Origin: Pyrrhosoma nymphula
Lineage: Eukaryota; Arthropoda; Insecta; Odonata; Coenagrionidae
Length of the DNA: 64,000 nt
Reading direction: 5' to 3'
Assembly (NCBI GenBank): GCA_963573305.1
Contig: OY754332.1
Coordinates: 49,389,559-49,453,558 of the forward strand
The notes below the pieces were generated by a model. That model was not told the DNA's origin. It was given only the letters and a program-made list of their open reading frames with translations, and did not search any database. Position 1 is the stretch's first letter, and every line of letters begins with the position of its first letter. Of this stretch, positions 13,142 to 25,954 are shown piece after piece. The position numbers and the translations under genes are program-made.

Positions 13142-13323
13142 CAGCGGTTCCCAACTTTTTTTATTTGATTTAGCCTCCTATTTCCCAAATCTGTCCCCCT
13201 TACATAAGGTTTTCTGTATTATTTACATTATTACTGCTACTTCAATCTTACCACCATTATTCAGGTTTTTTTCGCGTACCTCTCAACCCTTGGTGTACGC
13301 GCACCATAGTATGAGGACCGTTG
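13142..13323. mobile_element. 182-bp hAT-type MITE
   Basis: It starts CAGCGGTTCCCAAC and ends with the complement of CAACGGTCCTCATAC. An exact 8-bp duplication CCCTAGGC flanks it (13134-13141 and 13324-13331). The 8-bp duplication and CA-start ends are the hAT hallmark. The interior is AT-rich with no coding capacity. Confidence 0.85.
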
Positions 13324-14059
13324 CCCTAGGCAATTTGGTGGCCAGGAACATTTTTTCCCCTAAGCGTCGCTGGCGGAGTAATGCGCATTAGAGGAATAGG
13401 GGTCGGGTCTTATAGAAAAAAATTGACAGTCGGAGAGGTAGAAGGAGAATTGGTGGCAAGTCATTCATTTTTTCTCTTCTACTCTCTGACGCTATATGCA
13501 AAACCTTACCCGTAGGACACTCGTCAATCCTTCATTGACCCCTTCCAGGATGCTCGAGAATCACTTCATTTTCCGCCCGTCACTCTTCGATCAAAAAGAC
13601 TACGTCGCAAGCACGTATTTGTTTCATCACGTGTCGATATATCCTCACACATAGATCACCGCATTCGAGAAAAATTTCATTTCGATCACCATTTTAAACG
13701 AGCTAATTTCAGATGAGTAGTTTCGCGCATGTAAAAGAAAGACAAGACTGAGAAACAATTGGTGAGTAATTAGAAATTCTATGCGCGGAAACTAATACAT
13801 TAGAATATTTTTCATTTGATGAATCCAAAATCTTTTAAGGGAATTTTCTCTTTGGGGCCTTTGAAATTGATTCAACGAAATACGGAGAGGTGACTGGACA
13901 TGATACAACTACTCATATTGTGAAATAAGATGGTGGTAATAATTATTTGCACTGTTTATCATAGATGGATGAGTTGTTGAGGGAACTTTAAATGGGAAGT
14001 GGAGGAAGGGTAGAGATCAATCAGACGCCGTCATTGGCCTATTCTTAACGAAAGACACC

Positions 14060-14250
14060 ATGGGGGCCGTAGTCTAACGTCTCATCCGACGGAGCACTTC
14101 AGTAACGTTCCCTCCTCTATTCACCCCAGTGCATAGAACACCAACTGTTGAAGATCGGGATTCAACTGCCAGATCCACTGCCGGCATTCAAACCCGGCCC
14201 CTCGGGGTGGGAAGCCAGGACACTGGCCACCACACCCGACCCGATCCCTA
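14060..14250 (-). repeat. tRNA-derived SINE
   Basis: On the minus strand it begins GGGATCGGGTCGGGTGTGGT, has an A-box GTGTGGTGGCCAGTG and B-box CCGGGTTTGAATGCC (14183-14197). The 3' body contains TCCGACGGAGCACTTCAGTA on the plus strand, shared with the 23.7-kb copy and with a fragment near 4230. Confidence 0.65.
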
Positions 14251-16314
14251 GCTGCATTAAAAAAATATAAGTTAGCCATTTTCATCATCTCAGGATTCAA
14301 TTTTTATTATTATTTCCTGCAACACTTTATATGCTCTTCAATGAATAACGGTTACCAATAAATGCTATTGCGAACGCCATTCTCAATTCATGACGTCATA
14401 ATCAGACAATGGAGTGTTTGCATAAATGGGGGATTGCTATGAAATCCATTCTATAACGTAAATTGTGTTTCCATAATAATATATTTTAATTACCAGCTCT
14501 AAATCTTGCCTAGTTTGTTTAATAATCACGATTTATTGAGCATTGTTTTCGCAACGATATATTTACGCCCAGCCATTGGCTCGTTGCGTAGTGACGTAAT
14601 CCCCCTTGCAGCAGACGGGTGAGACTGTGTTATAGCGTGTTGAGGATGTAGGAAGTGGAAATATACGAATTATTCTGACTTTACTGATTCGAAATAGGGA
14701 ATCATTTCGTTTGTAAAGTTAACAGGTATAATCGAGGCTTGATCCAACTATAAACTATGGTTGTTGCATCAACTATCGAGTAATGACTTGGCGGAATTCG
14801 GATAATTTTGGGTGAATAGTAAAGAGGGGAATTTTCATTCAGTAATTCATTAGAATATCTACCAAAAAAGTAAAAGTTAGAAAAAATTACCAAAGTTTTA
14901 AAATGCGTAACTGTAAAAGTATATTGTTTCTTATGTTATTCTTAATTTGATCGACGGCATGTGTACATCTTGTGCCAGGGTAAGGGAAACCGTTTGATGT
15001 TTATTATTTTGACATGCGAATTTGTACTCCATGCAGGTTATCTTAAACTGCAAACTACATAAAATTATTGTTACTCATAATTATTCAATTCAATCACCAA
15101 ATATCCAATGCCGATCGCTTTTGTAGCAGTTATAAATTTCCTCGTAGGCCAGTATTAACTTTTATAATGGGGTATATTTTCAGCGGCAAATTCATCGCCT
15201 AGCAGGTCGGAAGTTCTAAGGTTATCGTCTCTAACCTTGAAAAAATGTATTCCAATTTTATATGAACATTGTGGCGCTCGACAATATGATCGTGTATTGA
15301 GTACAATATAAGTAGTAACCCTCTTCATTTTATAATATCAATCTTGATTATTTGAAACTTTTTCAAATAATCAAGATCTTGGTTATCTGGGCACATTTTC
15401 AGCTGGTATTAACAGATAGCGAAGCAAAACCCAATCTACGAATATGCTCTTAGTTTATAATATTGCGTGCGTCTTAAATGGTGTTGACTACCGGGTGCTT
15501 TACTATAATGTACTATATTTGTGTGCATGGTGGCACAGTCTAAACTTACTGCGCAAAACTTGACAGTGGCAGGCTTCACTTCGTATAAGTTATTTTTGTT
15601 TGTATTCATGATTAAGTAAAATACTAAGTACCTACAAATTTTGTAGAAAAGTATAAAGTATCATACCTAATCATAAATGTAAATATACTGAGTTTAGTTT
15701 AGAATGTGCACACGGGTTTTTAGCTGTCTAAAATGTTTCGTCTGACGGTTTGGTGGCCGAAAAATATTGCCATCACTGAAATGAAAAAACATTTGGAAAA
15801 TATTTTAAACATATGAAAACATGGATGAAATTATTTTATAATTCCCGTATTTTAAACAATGATATGAGTTTCTAGATACGGCAACCCCGAGTTGATCATG
15901 TATGAGCAAATGAGTTTAGCGTACGTGAGTCTAAGTAGTCAAAATATCGGTTATGGTGATGGAGACGCGGTCAAGTCATCGCCTAGCAGTTCGGAGATCA
16001 CGATCACGAGAGATCCGAGGGGGTACTTTTTCTTACTTTTCAGTTTGTATAACTATCCATAGATTTTAAGGCGCTAATGTTCTGTGTGCTGTGCGCTTTT
16101 TGTAGTGTTGTTTTTTACAGGATTGATGAAATTGAATGATTGTATAAGTGCTTCGCAGGCATAACAAACAAAATAATAGCACAGTCTAATAGGCTTAAAT
16201 CGCTTACATTATCGTTCAATTCATTAAACTCTGGTCCTTCTTTATTGTATTAACTATGCCATGGGTATAATTTGGTACCTGCATGGTGTACTTCGGCACC
16301 CTATAGCCTATTGC
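14251..16314. other. No recognised gene
   Basis: AT-rich. It contains a CRE palindrome at 14391-14398, the hairpin at 15341, and two possible decayed SINE heads (about 15190 and 15975). Confidence 0.5.
15341..15377. repeat. Perfect 17-bp-arm hairpin
   Basis: ATCTTGATTATTTGAAA is followed by a 3-base loop and its exact reverse complement. It is AT-rich with no T-run that would suggest a terminator role. Confidence 0.75.
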
Positions 16315-16450
16315 GCAAAATATTCACCGTTCAAGTCGGAAAAGAACCAGAACGAATGTAAACAAACCCGGTAGCGACTGCCGAGTCAGGGGGATGACGT
16401 CACAGCAGTCGCAATATGGCCGCGGTCTGTTTGTGCGCAAGGCTAAATGG
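16315..16450. promoter_or_regulatory. Candidate promoter-like patch with a CRE and YY1-like motif
   Basis: In an otherwise AT-rich stretch, a short GC-rich patch has a perfect TGACGTCA at 16395-16402 followed by aatatggccgcgg, close to the YY1 core. No exon was found downstream. It could equally be a repeat fragment. Confidence 0.2.
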
Positions 16451-17299
16451 GGATTTTAAATCTCTTATTATTTAAAAAGTAGGCAATGTGCAACAGCTAA
16501 ATTTTGGATTTAGGGTTTTTATGTTCAAAGTTAACATTTGCCGTTGTTTCCTAAATTTGTGCAAATACTCCATTCGCTAAGCGATTGCTGGATGTCGAAC
16601 TCAGATGGATCATCCGAGTCTCTGCTTGTAAAAACTGGACCTGCGATATTTTATTCGGATACGATGAAAGTACATACCACTGAAATGCAGTGGTCACAAA
16701 ACACTTCAGTAAAATTTAAACGCATTACATAACCAAAAGGTAGAATATACATTTCTACTAGATTAGTGTCATTCAAAATTAGGGACGAAGAGCGTCAATG
16801 TGTTTTGCCAACAGGTTAGAACAAACATAAACAGATGACGACGATTCACGTCAAGTTTGACTGTGAGGACTTTTAAGCTCCGGTCTTCATTCTATTTCAT
16901 GTTTATTTCTCCATTTTTAAACCACAATCCAGGGTTTACAGTTTATGAGGAAAGGTGAGGAAGAGAAATTTCAGAGAAAATAAGGAAGAGGCAAAAATTT
17001 CTTTTTTATGAGTTTTTCTGACCTTTGATCTTAATTTTTCAGTGTGTTGCATTAATCTATTTTTTACACTGATAATATTTTTTTCAATTCGGCCTGACAA
17101 AGCCGGCAGAAGGGTGGGCGAAAGCTCTCGCTTTAAAAATATATATTATCGAGAGAAAAAAACTGATAAAATTACTGATCTTGTTTGACCGTTGACTTAC
17201 GTTTATTGAGCTTTCATATTACAAAAGTAATTAACGCAATAATATTAATCCCATGTAATGGGCAACAAAAAATGAGGATAATACAGTGTGATTCGATGA

Positions 17300-17352
17300 A
17301 ATTAATTACTATTCACTTCACATGTCGCATGTGAAGTGAATAGTAATTAATT
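17300..17352. repeat. Perfect 25-bp-arm hairpin
   Basis: The arms 17300-17324 and 17328-17352 are exact reverse complements around a 3-base loop (TCG). Pairing continues imperfectly outward. It lies about 550 bp upstream of LINE C, with no flanking duplication seen. Confidence 0.8.
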
Positions 17353-17869
17353 CCATTAAAATGGGACGTGATATCACGTCACTCTGCCTCCAAGTTTCCT
17401 TCAATATTGTTTTTTTTATGAAGGAACAGGCGTATAAAACAAATACCCTCTAATGGTAGGATTGTCATTAGCATGCTTTCAGTGTCAGGAATTACAAGGA
17501 ATCGCTTCTGAGCTGTTCATTCATGAGAATTGAGGCATATTTCTCATGAAAACCCTTCCACTCACAAGGCCGCCTTCGTATTCCGAAGCCTCTTCTACGA
17601 CCTTCTTTGATCTCATCGTCTTCTCATCTTTAATGACTCATTGATCTCCCTTTATTTATATCAGCCTCTGTTATATTCTCTCACAATAACACAATCGTTT
17701 AAGTAGCTCTTTACCTGTTTCCTATCCATCCCTACGTTAATCTATATGAAGAAACTATAATCGGAAGTTTCCAGAACTATTTCAAAGTTTTGAGAAAATG
17801 GCCGTAAAATTTAAGTAAAATCATTTCATAAACAATTCTCCAGTTCATGCAAGAATGTGACTAATAAAG

Positions 17870-19945
17870 AAAACAGGGGGGTAGGCGTAGGGATGTGGCG
17901 ACCCCATCGCCCAGTGGGAAACCACTGCAATCAGCCACCCGAGTATTGGCGGGAAAACCATACCTTCTTGGGTTAGGAGGAAATGCTTAACCACTACCAG
18001 AAAACACTTTGAGGCACCTTCGAAGCTATCTACTTCGTTTGTAATCATGTCGACGTTTATACGTTGGCCCAAAAACGAAATATTTTTGATACAGCATGGA
18101 GGAAAATTCAACCATTGGTGTTATTACCCCAGTTGGTGACCAATCCACCGTTGTCAAAGACAATGTCAGCAAGCCTTTGGATTCTGTGGAGCTCGCACAA
18201 ACATGCAAACGATTAAAGAGTAAGAAAGTGACTTAATTTGCATACTTCAGAGTAAACTCACTCCTCAAAACTGGGAAACTCAAACACCTTACAGATACCC
18301 TGACCAAACAGAACACTACAATAACACCGCTAAAAGAGACCAGGCACACAGACGAGACAGCCTTCGAATCAGAAGGAGATCAGATTCTAAAATTAAAATC
18401 AGGCAAAAGAGTGAAGAAGTACATTCTACACCTGGGTAGGAGTTTTATGGTCAATTAACAAACTCTAAGAGTAATCACCGATTTTACCTCCCAAAATGGT
18501 AGACTCTCCACCTTTTCTTTCTGGGGAACAAACGAGATCTATAAACTGGGAAACGTACATGCAACGACAAAAGAAACTAATTAGTTTATCCGTGAGAAGG
18601 GAGAGCATTTTCTGGAGGACGTAGAGGAAACCTCGTTCAGAACTTATTCAAACTATAAATGAGATCATGCACCTCGGAGACTTCAATGCACAAATGGGGA
18701 AGAAACAAGTTTAGGAAATCGTCGGAGACTAACCAGCCCACCACAGGACTAATCGAAATGGGAAGAGACTAGTGCAACTATGTAGAAGCTTTGATTTGGT
18801 AACAAAATCGACACCCTTTAAACACCACCCGAGAAGAAAAAAAAATACTCCTAATCCTAAACAGAAGAGTTTCAGATTGACCATGTTACCATCTCAAACC
18901 ATTAGAGGAAAGATTTTCAACGTACCAAAGTCGTGAAGGGAGCAAACCTGGACTCGGATTACTTCCATTCCAAAGTTGAAATCGGTATTATCAGTACCAA
19001 AAACACAAAGAAGAAGAAACGTAAATCGAATAGTAAAATCTGATACGGAGAAGCTTAGAACCAGCAGGGATTATGATGTAGAAATGAGTTTAAAAGAATG
19101 TCAAGGATGAGAGCAATTAATGCAGACACTTATTGATGCTGCAACACCCACAGCTCCCCAAGTGAAAAAGATGAGACGCGCATTGTGGTCAGCAGAAGTT
19201 GAGAGAGCAATAAAAGAGCGTCGGAAGGCGTGGATGCATTACGGTTCTCGGAAAACACCTGAAAATCTAAATAGACAGCACACAAACTTCACCATAAATT
19301 AATACAATGAGAAGAATGTAGCTATGAAATTAAGACTATCAAACAGTGAGCCGCTCTGAAGACCTGTATTCAACCCAAAGTCTGACCTTAAAAAAGACAG
19401 GATTGATCAAGCGGTTGGAACTAGTGGATAGGCAAATGCTGTGAAATATACTAGGACCTCGAAGATCAGTAGACTGCTCTTATATAAGGTGAGGAAATCA
19501 GGAACTATAAATCTAGATGGAAAAACTATCAGGTACCATCAAAAAAGAAGAGCTATACTTTTCGGACACATCTACCGAATGGACCAGGGAAGGTTAACCA
19601 ATGAAGTATTGAAATTCTTCGAGAAAGGGAAAACCAAGGCACGCTTGTTTCAGGAGGTTCAAAGAGGCATGCAGGAAATTGGGGTGCAGAAAACAAAGGT
19701 GTGAAATAGAAAAGCCATCAAATCCAGAATTGAGGCCACCTAATGTTTCCGAGATGGAACGAAAGCTAAGGACCCAAACACACCATGGACAGCGGGAAGG
19801 AGGAGGGCGCAAAGTGAGTGAATGAAGGAGTATTGGGCGCAGATCAAGAATGGAAAAAGCTGACCCGAATTAGCGCGGTCCAAATTTGGCGGAAACGAAT
19901 AAGTAGAGGAAGAAAGGACGCAGTATAACACCTATGAGGTCAGTC
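17870..19945 (+). pseudogene. Dead non-LTR retrotransposon C (endonuclease-RT family 2, internally deleted)
   Basis: A GC-rich leader (about 17875-17960) precedes endonuclease-like sequence: RVNSLLKTGKLKHLTDTL (about 18250), then QTLIDAATPTAP and KKMRRALWSAEVERAIKERR (19118-19220, the conserved linker after the endonuclease). Most of the RT is missing. The C-terminal tail resumes at about 19500 with ILFGHIYRMDQGRLTNEV and ends with NTPWTAGRRRAQSE. Several stops and shifts are present. This is the family annotated in arthropods as endonuclease-reverse transcriptase, distinct from elements A and B. Confidence 0.75.
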
Positions 19946-21631
19946 TTAATGGAAGATCTGGTGCTAGTCTTAATGTTACAGTAAAGGTAACCTTTCCCTT
20001 CAGACGCTTGCGACGTTTTAAATTCACGCACTCATTAAGGGGGCCGTTCCCATTGGAATTATCCGTATTTGAATCAATTCTTTCAAATGAATAAGTAAAC
20101 GCGGTATCTAGAGAAATGGCTACCCATGTCATGTAATCTGGTATGAAACGTGCCAATGCATTACTCCGATATCAATATCGTCGATCCAAAACAATAACAT
20201 GTCTCAATATGAGCCGCCAAACACCGGAGTTTATCGATGATTGACAACGTTGGAGGCAATTGTTCGTGGTGTGTGGCTGAGCCGAATACAAAATAATTTA
20301 TGTCATGAAATCAACACATTTGTCTTTTGAACGCAGTGAATACAAATGCTGATATTAGGTTCAGTAACATGATATACGACTTTCCAATCATGATGTCGCG
20401 CGCTTTGCGGGCATGTCACAAACAATGAAGCACATAACACTTGCGCAAATGCGCCTGCAATTTCCCATGTAATGTGAATATATATTACTTCTCTATGGGA
20501 GCCAGGGGCATGTTCCAGCCAGCTCATTGGAAAGCACGAGAAACTTACCTTAGTTCCCCGGATCAGGTGTGCTGAAGTCCCCCGAAGTCAAGTTTCCGTT
20601 CTTTGCAGTGCAGATTCGGATCCTTCACTGCGGTATCCGGTGGTCTTTGCATTGTCCCACGTGATGCTGTTATTTCCTTCGTCGTTTTGTCTTCTCATTA
20701 TCACTTTCAAGAGCACTTGAGCCCTCACCATCACACGCAGGCGTTCTACGGTAAATGAAACGTCTCCTCTCAGCACACCCAATTTCATGTCCCACGGGGC
20801 GTCTAATGACCCAGCAGCTTTGTAGAGCGAGTCTGATAACGCTCCCATTGATTTCGAATAGGGTCCCAAGGTCGCCGCCGCCGAACTGAACTGGGAGCAA
20901 CACCATGCCACAGCACCAGAGTCCCCTAGATTGCATTCTCAACACTCCCTCAGTAGTGCTTACATGGCAATCCAGAGGAATCTGCCCAGCACCCCTCCTT
21001 CTGTCCAGGTTTTCACCTGACCGTGCCATTGCTCACACACAAAATGGCACCTGCTGTGCCATTTTCCTCATTGGGATATATTTCTCGCATAGTGTGTGTC
21101 TTGCTTCAATAAGTTACTTCCTTCTCCAAGACTAATCATAGGAATTAAACTAAACTCTCCGACAAAAAACTAATAATGACAAACTGGATTAAAAAAAAGT
21201 TCCTCAAAGAATTTGATTCTCGTCTTTATGAGGCCCGCCCCACTTTTTCAGCTCAGGTATTAGGGGGTTATACGTACCCAAATTTTTTCACTGTCGTCCA
21301 TTTAGAAAAATACATTTAGGACCCAGTCGAATGTTTCATGCGGTATCGCCATGTGAATAAATGGAAAAATAATGCAAAATCCTTGGCCTCGTGTTTGATG
21401 ATTTTGGAATCTCCGACTTTCGTATTCGTATATTTTTCCCAACTGATTCCCTTGACGCTTTCATCTCGCTGCCTTCAAACTTCTTCTTTCCGTTCTCGTC
21501 ACCGGGGTTTCCGATACCAACTTTACTGGCCCATCGGATACCATTTGCTCATCAGCATGCACTGACGTTCGACGAAAACAAAAACCTATTCCCTCTGTAT
21601 AACTCCTCCTCTACCCCACGAGGTGTAAATA
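19946..21631. other. No recognised gene
   Basis: It contains a GC-richer block (20580-21030) with overlapping minus-strand frames of 107 and 119 codons. They are not homologous to anything I recognise, and part of the block is a dispersed repeat. Confidence 0.45.
20905..20985. repeat. Short dispersed repeat (partner at 50880-50960)
   Basis: ATGGCAATCCAGAGGAATCTGC-like sequence and the preceding GCATTCTCAACACTCCCTCA region are shared with 50880-50960 in the same orientation. The element type is unknown. Confidence 0.45.
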
Positions 21632-21643
21632 TGTATTCAGGAA

Positions 21644-21821
21644 TTCCATCGTACGTTTCCGCGGTGTTCAGATAAATGCTTCTCTATTTTCAGGTTTCCA
21701 CCACGTAGTTTGCTTTTCCAGACAACAGTGTTTACTTGAAGATGCCCGTTGAAATACGGGCGAAACTATTGCCTGAAAAAGCAACCTAAGCGGCGGAAAC
21801 CCAAAAATGGAGAAGCATTCT
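21644..21821. mobile_element. 178-bp PLE-derived hairpin insertion with 12-bp target duplication
   Basis: TGTATTCAGGAA occurs at 21632-21643 and again at 21822-21833. The insert folds on itself: AATGCTTCTCTATTTT pairs with the complement of AAAAATGGAGAAGCATT. The centre carries a hammerhead-like core with CTTGAAGA (one-base variant of CTGAAGA) at 21735-21742 and a perfect stem II, GCCCG (21744-21748) with CGGGC (21757-21761). GAAA follows at 21762-21765. Confidence 0.75.
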
Positions 21822-21833
21822 TGTATTCAGGAA

Positions 21834-23597
21834 AACGCTCTTGGAGATAGATGAGCTATACTAATAAATATGTTGATTGTGAAACGTGTATATGTTTAAT
21901 GATAGTCGTTATGCATACATCAATAATTATTGCAGTTCCTGACGTCAAATATCAAATGGTATCAAATCTTCGTGTTTTCTTGTTACGTGTTTTTTGCGCT
22001 TCAATATATAAAATCCGAAAAACAAATTGCAACAATTTTAGGTGGAATTTTGGCTAGTACATTTTCTTAATCCCTGGATCAGTAATTGCCCGGGATACTT
22101 AATGATGCGTCCCGTTTACTAATTACTCAATTGTCATTTTTCACGCCCTTGTGCGTTAATTAGAAGTTGATTCCAGAGTCGTCAACTCCAAAATCAACAA
22201 ATTGCTTTGACAAGTTACGGCTTTAAAGTCCACTCGGCTTAATGCCACTGCGCTCGTGAAGCGCTCACGGTCAGAATGCTAACCTGAAGCGACGCATTAC
22301 GTACAACTGAGATAATTTTAGAAATAAAAGAAACCTCTTGATATAAATTTTTTTTACAAATGTAGGCACTTCAAAGCTCACGTCAGAGAGAGGCATTGCC
22401 ACTTATAATTACGAGCGTAGCAAAACAAAGTAGTGCTCTACATCTCGCTTCTTCGCATTCACGGTGAACAGCATTCAAATTTGCAGGTCGTATACATAAT
22501 TAACTGGACTGGATATCAGAGAGAAAAACGTTTTTCTCAAGCAACGTAATCCAAGTAAGTTGATCACCTGCGCTCCAGAAAAACTTCCTGATGACGAAAG
22601 GAAATGACCAACACGGAATGCGTAATACGCGGGGTTAACGCTTCCAATTAATGAGTGTAATGAACGCCATCTCCGTTTTGGTACGAAAGTTTGCGCGCAT
22701 ATCCGTAGTGGAAGTGAATCGAAATATTATGTGTAAAATCACTTAGTGCTCACTGACTACGCCTCATGCGTTCCCATTTCGTATTTCATGGCACGCAAAT
22801 AAATTACGGCCTCAAAATCGTTTCAAATATGGTTCGAAAAATTGACAAAGGCAGTTTCTGGCGATTTTATTTTCTTATTAGAAATACTGTTTGCAAATCA
22901 CTCACAATCAGTTCGATTCAGCCCCCCCTCAAGCTTCCTTGCCCCCTCCCCCCCAGTCGGACGGCTTTCGGGCCTGGGGTGATGAGGGTCGCTAGATAAT
23001 AGGAGGTAGGGTGGAGAGAAACACGTCGTCGACTTCACCCTAGTCTTCTTCTGCTCTAGAACTTCGGACATTATGCTCAAGAAACTTCACCAACTTCCGG
23101 TTAATAGTTTCTCTTTTCTGGAATGTTAACTCACTACTAATTTGGCGAACTTTTTGTCAAAGTAGAGCCAATCGGTCCTATCAAGATCGTACGTTAACTC
23201 CACGTAAAGTAGAAGTAAATAATGGACAGGGGCGTCTTTTTTAACGTAATCGCCATTCGTGTAATTCCCTCTTGAGCCAGGCTTTCTTGGCTACTCCAAG
23301 AGCGAAATCTTCAGCGGAGGATCGAATCTTCTTACACCGGATGTGGACGTACTTCGGGAAAATTCCAAGTCATATTCACTTTCTGTCGAAGAAAATATTC
23401 AGTGACTCCATCCGGAACTTGATAGAGAGTCTCCTGCAGTAAATTGCCTTAACTGCGGTACTTGTGCACTTAATCAGACTGATTGTATCAGGCGAAATTT
23501 TTTGGAAATTGCTTAACAATGTGAAATGAAAGCTGTAACTTTGTAATTCCACATAACATTTCGGACCGTTTCTTAAAACTTGAAATGAAAGGCGCCA
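21834..23597. other. No recognised gene
   Basis: Mostly AT-rich. A C-run stretch at 22920-22960 is low complexity. Confidence 0.55.
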
Positions 23598-23785
23598 AAA
23601 GGCACCCAGTTTTACGTACCACCCGACGGACGGAGTAGGTACTTGATCTTTAAAGTTCTACACACATCACCAAATTAGGGATCGGGGTTCCACCAAAAAA
23701 AACCTCCACCTCTACCGGGATTCGAACCCGGAGTCATGGGATGGGAAGTCAGTCCTGTAGCTACCACGCCAACCCGATCCCCTAT
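23598..23785 (-). repeat. tRNA-derived SINE
   Basis: On the minus strand it begins GGGGATCGGGTTGGCGTGGT with B-box GGGTTCGAATCCC (23717-23729). The body shares CACCCGACGGACGGAGTA (plus strand) with the 14-kb copy, so both are the same family. Confidence 0.7.
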
Positions 23786-24187
23786 CCCCCTTTGTAATTC
23801 AAGAAGAAGCAATTGAAAAGTTAATTTAAATTAAAGAATAATCCAAATTGTCATTGTAGGCAAAGGAACTTTGACTCCTATGCATGCATTTCGGTCATCC
23901 AGGTATTCATCGACCGGGAGAGTCAAAATCTCGTTAACACGCACGTTTGAATCAATGTTCTATTTAAACCCTATCCCTCTCAGATTATTAAAACTCTTTA
24001 GGGAAGCCCTAGAGATAAGGAAACGCAAAAACAACTTCAAAAGAGACCAAGCGCAGAGGATTAGTGACGCATGGTTATCAGTACTTTCCAGAAAGAGAAA
24101 CACCGCCCGGAAAGTTCTACATCCACCCCCACCCCTGTCATAATTAGAATATATATTGACGCGCAACCAAGGCGAGAATCATTAGCC

Positions 24188-24250
24188 CTGACGAGGTCTC
24201 CGAAGTCTCGAAGACGAGGTCTCGAGGACGAAGGAGAAGAAACGTCGGCC
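24188..24250 (+). ncRNA. Hammerhead-like core with long stem II
   Basis: CTGACGA (24188-24194) and GAAACGTC (24239-24246) match the conserved boxes. The GCC just before CTGACGA can pair with GGC just after the predicted cleavage site (stem I). CTCC near 24199 pairs with GGAG near 24233 (stem II). It is not in an obvious hairpin pair, and no target duplication was found. Chance occurrence is possible. Confidence 0.4.
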
Positions 24251-25954
24251 ATTTTAAAATCAGACGTGGGAAATCCCAAAAGCAACTATTTTACACCTAT
24301 CCCTCTGTTTATCCATTTTTCTCCCTTCAATGTCACGTTGGATTGCAGCAATTTCATTGATGTCATGTCCGTGTTTATTAAACGTCTGTTTCCAAGTAAT
24401 CAAGACTTTCATTAATAGTCACTCATCAACTGCCTCTCCAGATCGCATCGCAGAACTCATCGCGCCAGATTTTCCAGTCCATGATCGCTTGCCTCTCTCC
24501 GTGTACGCGAGCTAAGATATTGTAAGCATCGGGTGGATTCCTTTCGAATTCCGTTTAAATCACAACTAAAACCTTTCCGCGATGGAACCCAAACCATTAA
24601 AGGTGTATTGAAGATGAGGTGTAGTTAATGCGAAATAACTGCCCGCTTGCGCCGCGCGGTCTGACCCCGGAGACGGGGGCTATTTTCGGCATACACTACC
24701 TTCCGCCGTGCAGACGTCAATAAGACTCATTGCAGTAATTGTGCTTTCAAGATTCCCCAACAGATGAGGCACCGTCGCACCTCAGCCACTACCAAGGAAA
24801 GCTCTACTTGCGCACGCGGCAATCATATTTGGTGATTTACTCGAACTCGCCACCTTAGAATTATTCAGCCGACATAGGGTTATGTTTTCCGCTATCGCTC
24901 AAGAGATGAAATGTCTTTTATAATCCCAAGTTACTCCGGAACTACTCTGTTATTTCTGTTAATATGAAAAAACTTAAATGACTCAGTTCTGCTATCCAAG
25001 GTGTGCATACTTTCCGGAATAGCTTGGATAAAACAATTTTTTATCGTTCTGCTAAGTTACAGGCGAATAATTTAAGTTCTCGGAAGGAACTTTAATCGGA
25101 TGTAGTTTTCCTAAATTTTAAACTAAAGCCTGATTTTTTTGTACACACAAGTTCCGCACAAAAAAATAACATTCGAACTGCAAAGTTACCGAAAATTCCA
25201 TAAATGCACATAAAATTACACACATGCACTTAAAGATATTATCATATTTCGTCGACATAACCTGACAAAAATGTTTTTTCATCTATTTAAGTTTTTATTT
25301 CAAATAACCGGTTAACGTCCCACCGGTTTTACCATGACTGACTATCCTTACCAATGAGTTAATTATTAATATCGATATATGCCCTCAGGACAAGCGACTA
25401 TATTCTGGATAGCAATCCACGGAAAGCGGCGGCGACGTATAAATTAGCAGCTGCAAACAAAAGTTTGCTAAAACCATGGGGTTGAGGCATGACCGAAACC
25501 AAGGGGCTGAAAAGGCGGAACAAGGCGCAGTTATTTTCGCCGGTCTTTTTCGATTGAAATTCACGAGGAAGAAGGTACCTGCCGGAAAATGCGAAATAAC
25601 ATCGACAGGGAAAGTGTTTGAGGGAAGATGAAAGCGTAGTTTACGATTGGCGTCGGCTTGAAACATAAACCATGCATCCTATTCACGTTCAGAATTTCTG
25701 TTTTCGTTCGCCAGTCAATCGATGTCTATCTTCATTAATCTTCGGCCGCAGGGACTCAAGTAAACATCCATCGCTTAGAATGTAAACATAAGGACGATAT
25801 TATTCGTGGATTACGATGTTCGCGCATACAGCATAATGGGCGGAAATAATTAGGTTGTTATGATCAATATTTTAATAATACCTATCATTCGATTATTACT
25901 GACGCCCAAAGAAGAAGAAAGTGTCCGAATGCGAGGAGTATAGTACAATTTGCT
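24251..25954. other. No recognised gene
   Basis: No exon-like or repeat structure was recognised. A short GC-rich patch near 24645-24680 has no clear identity. Confidence 0.5.
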
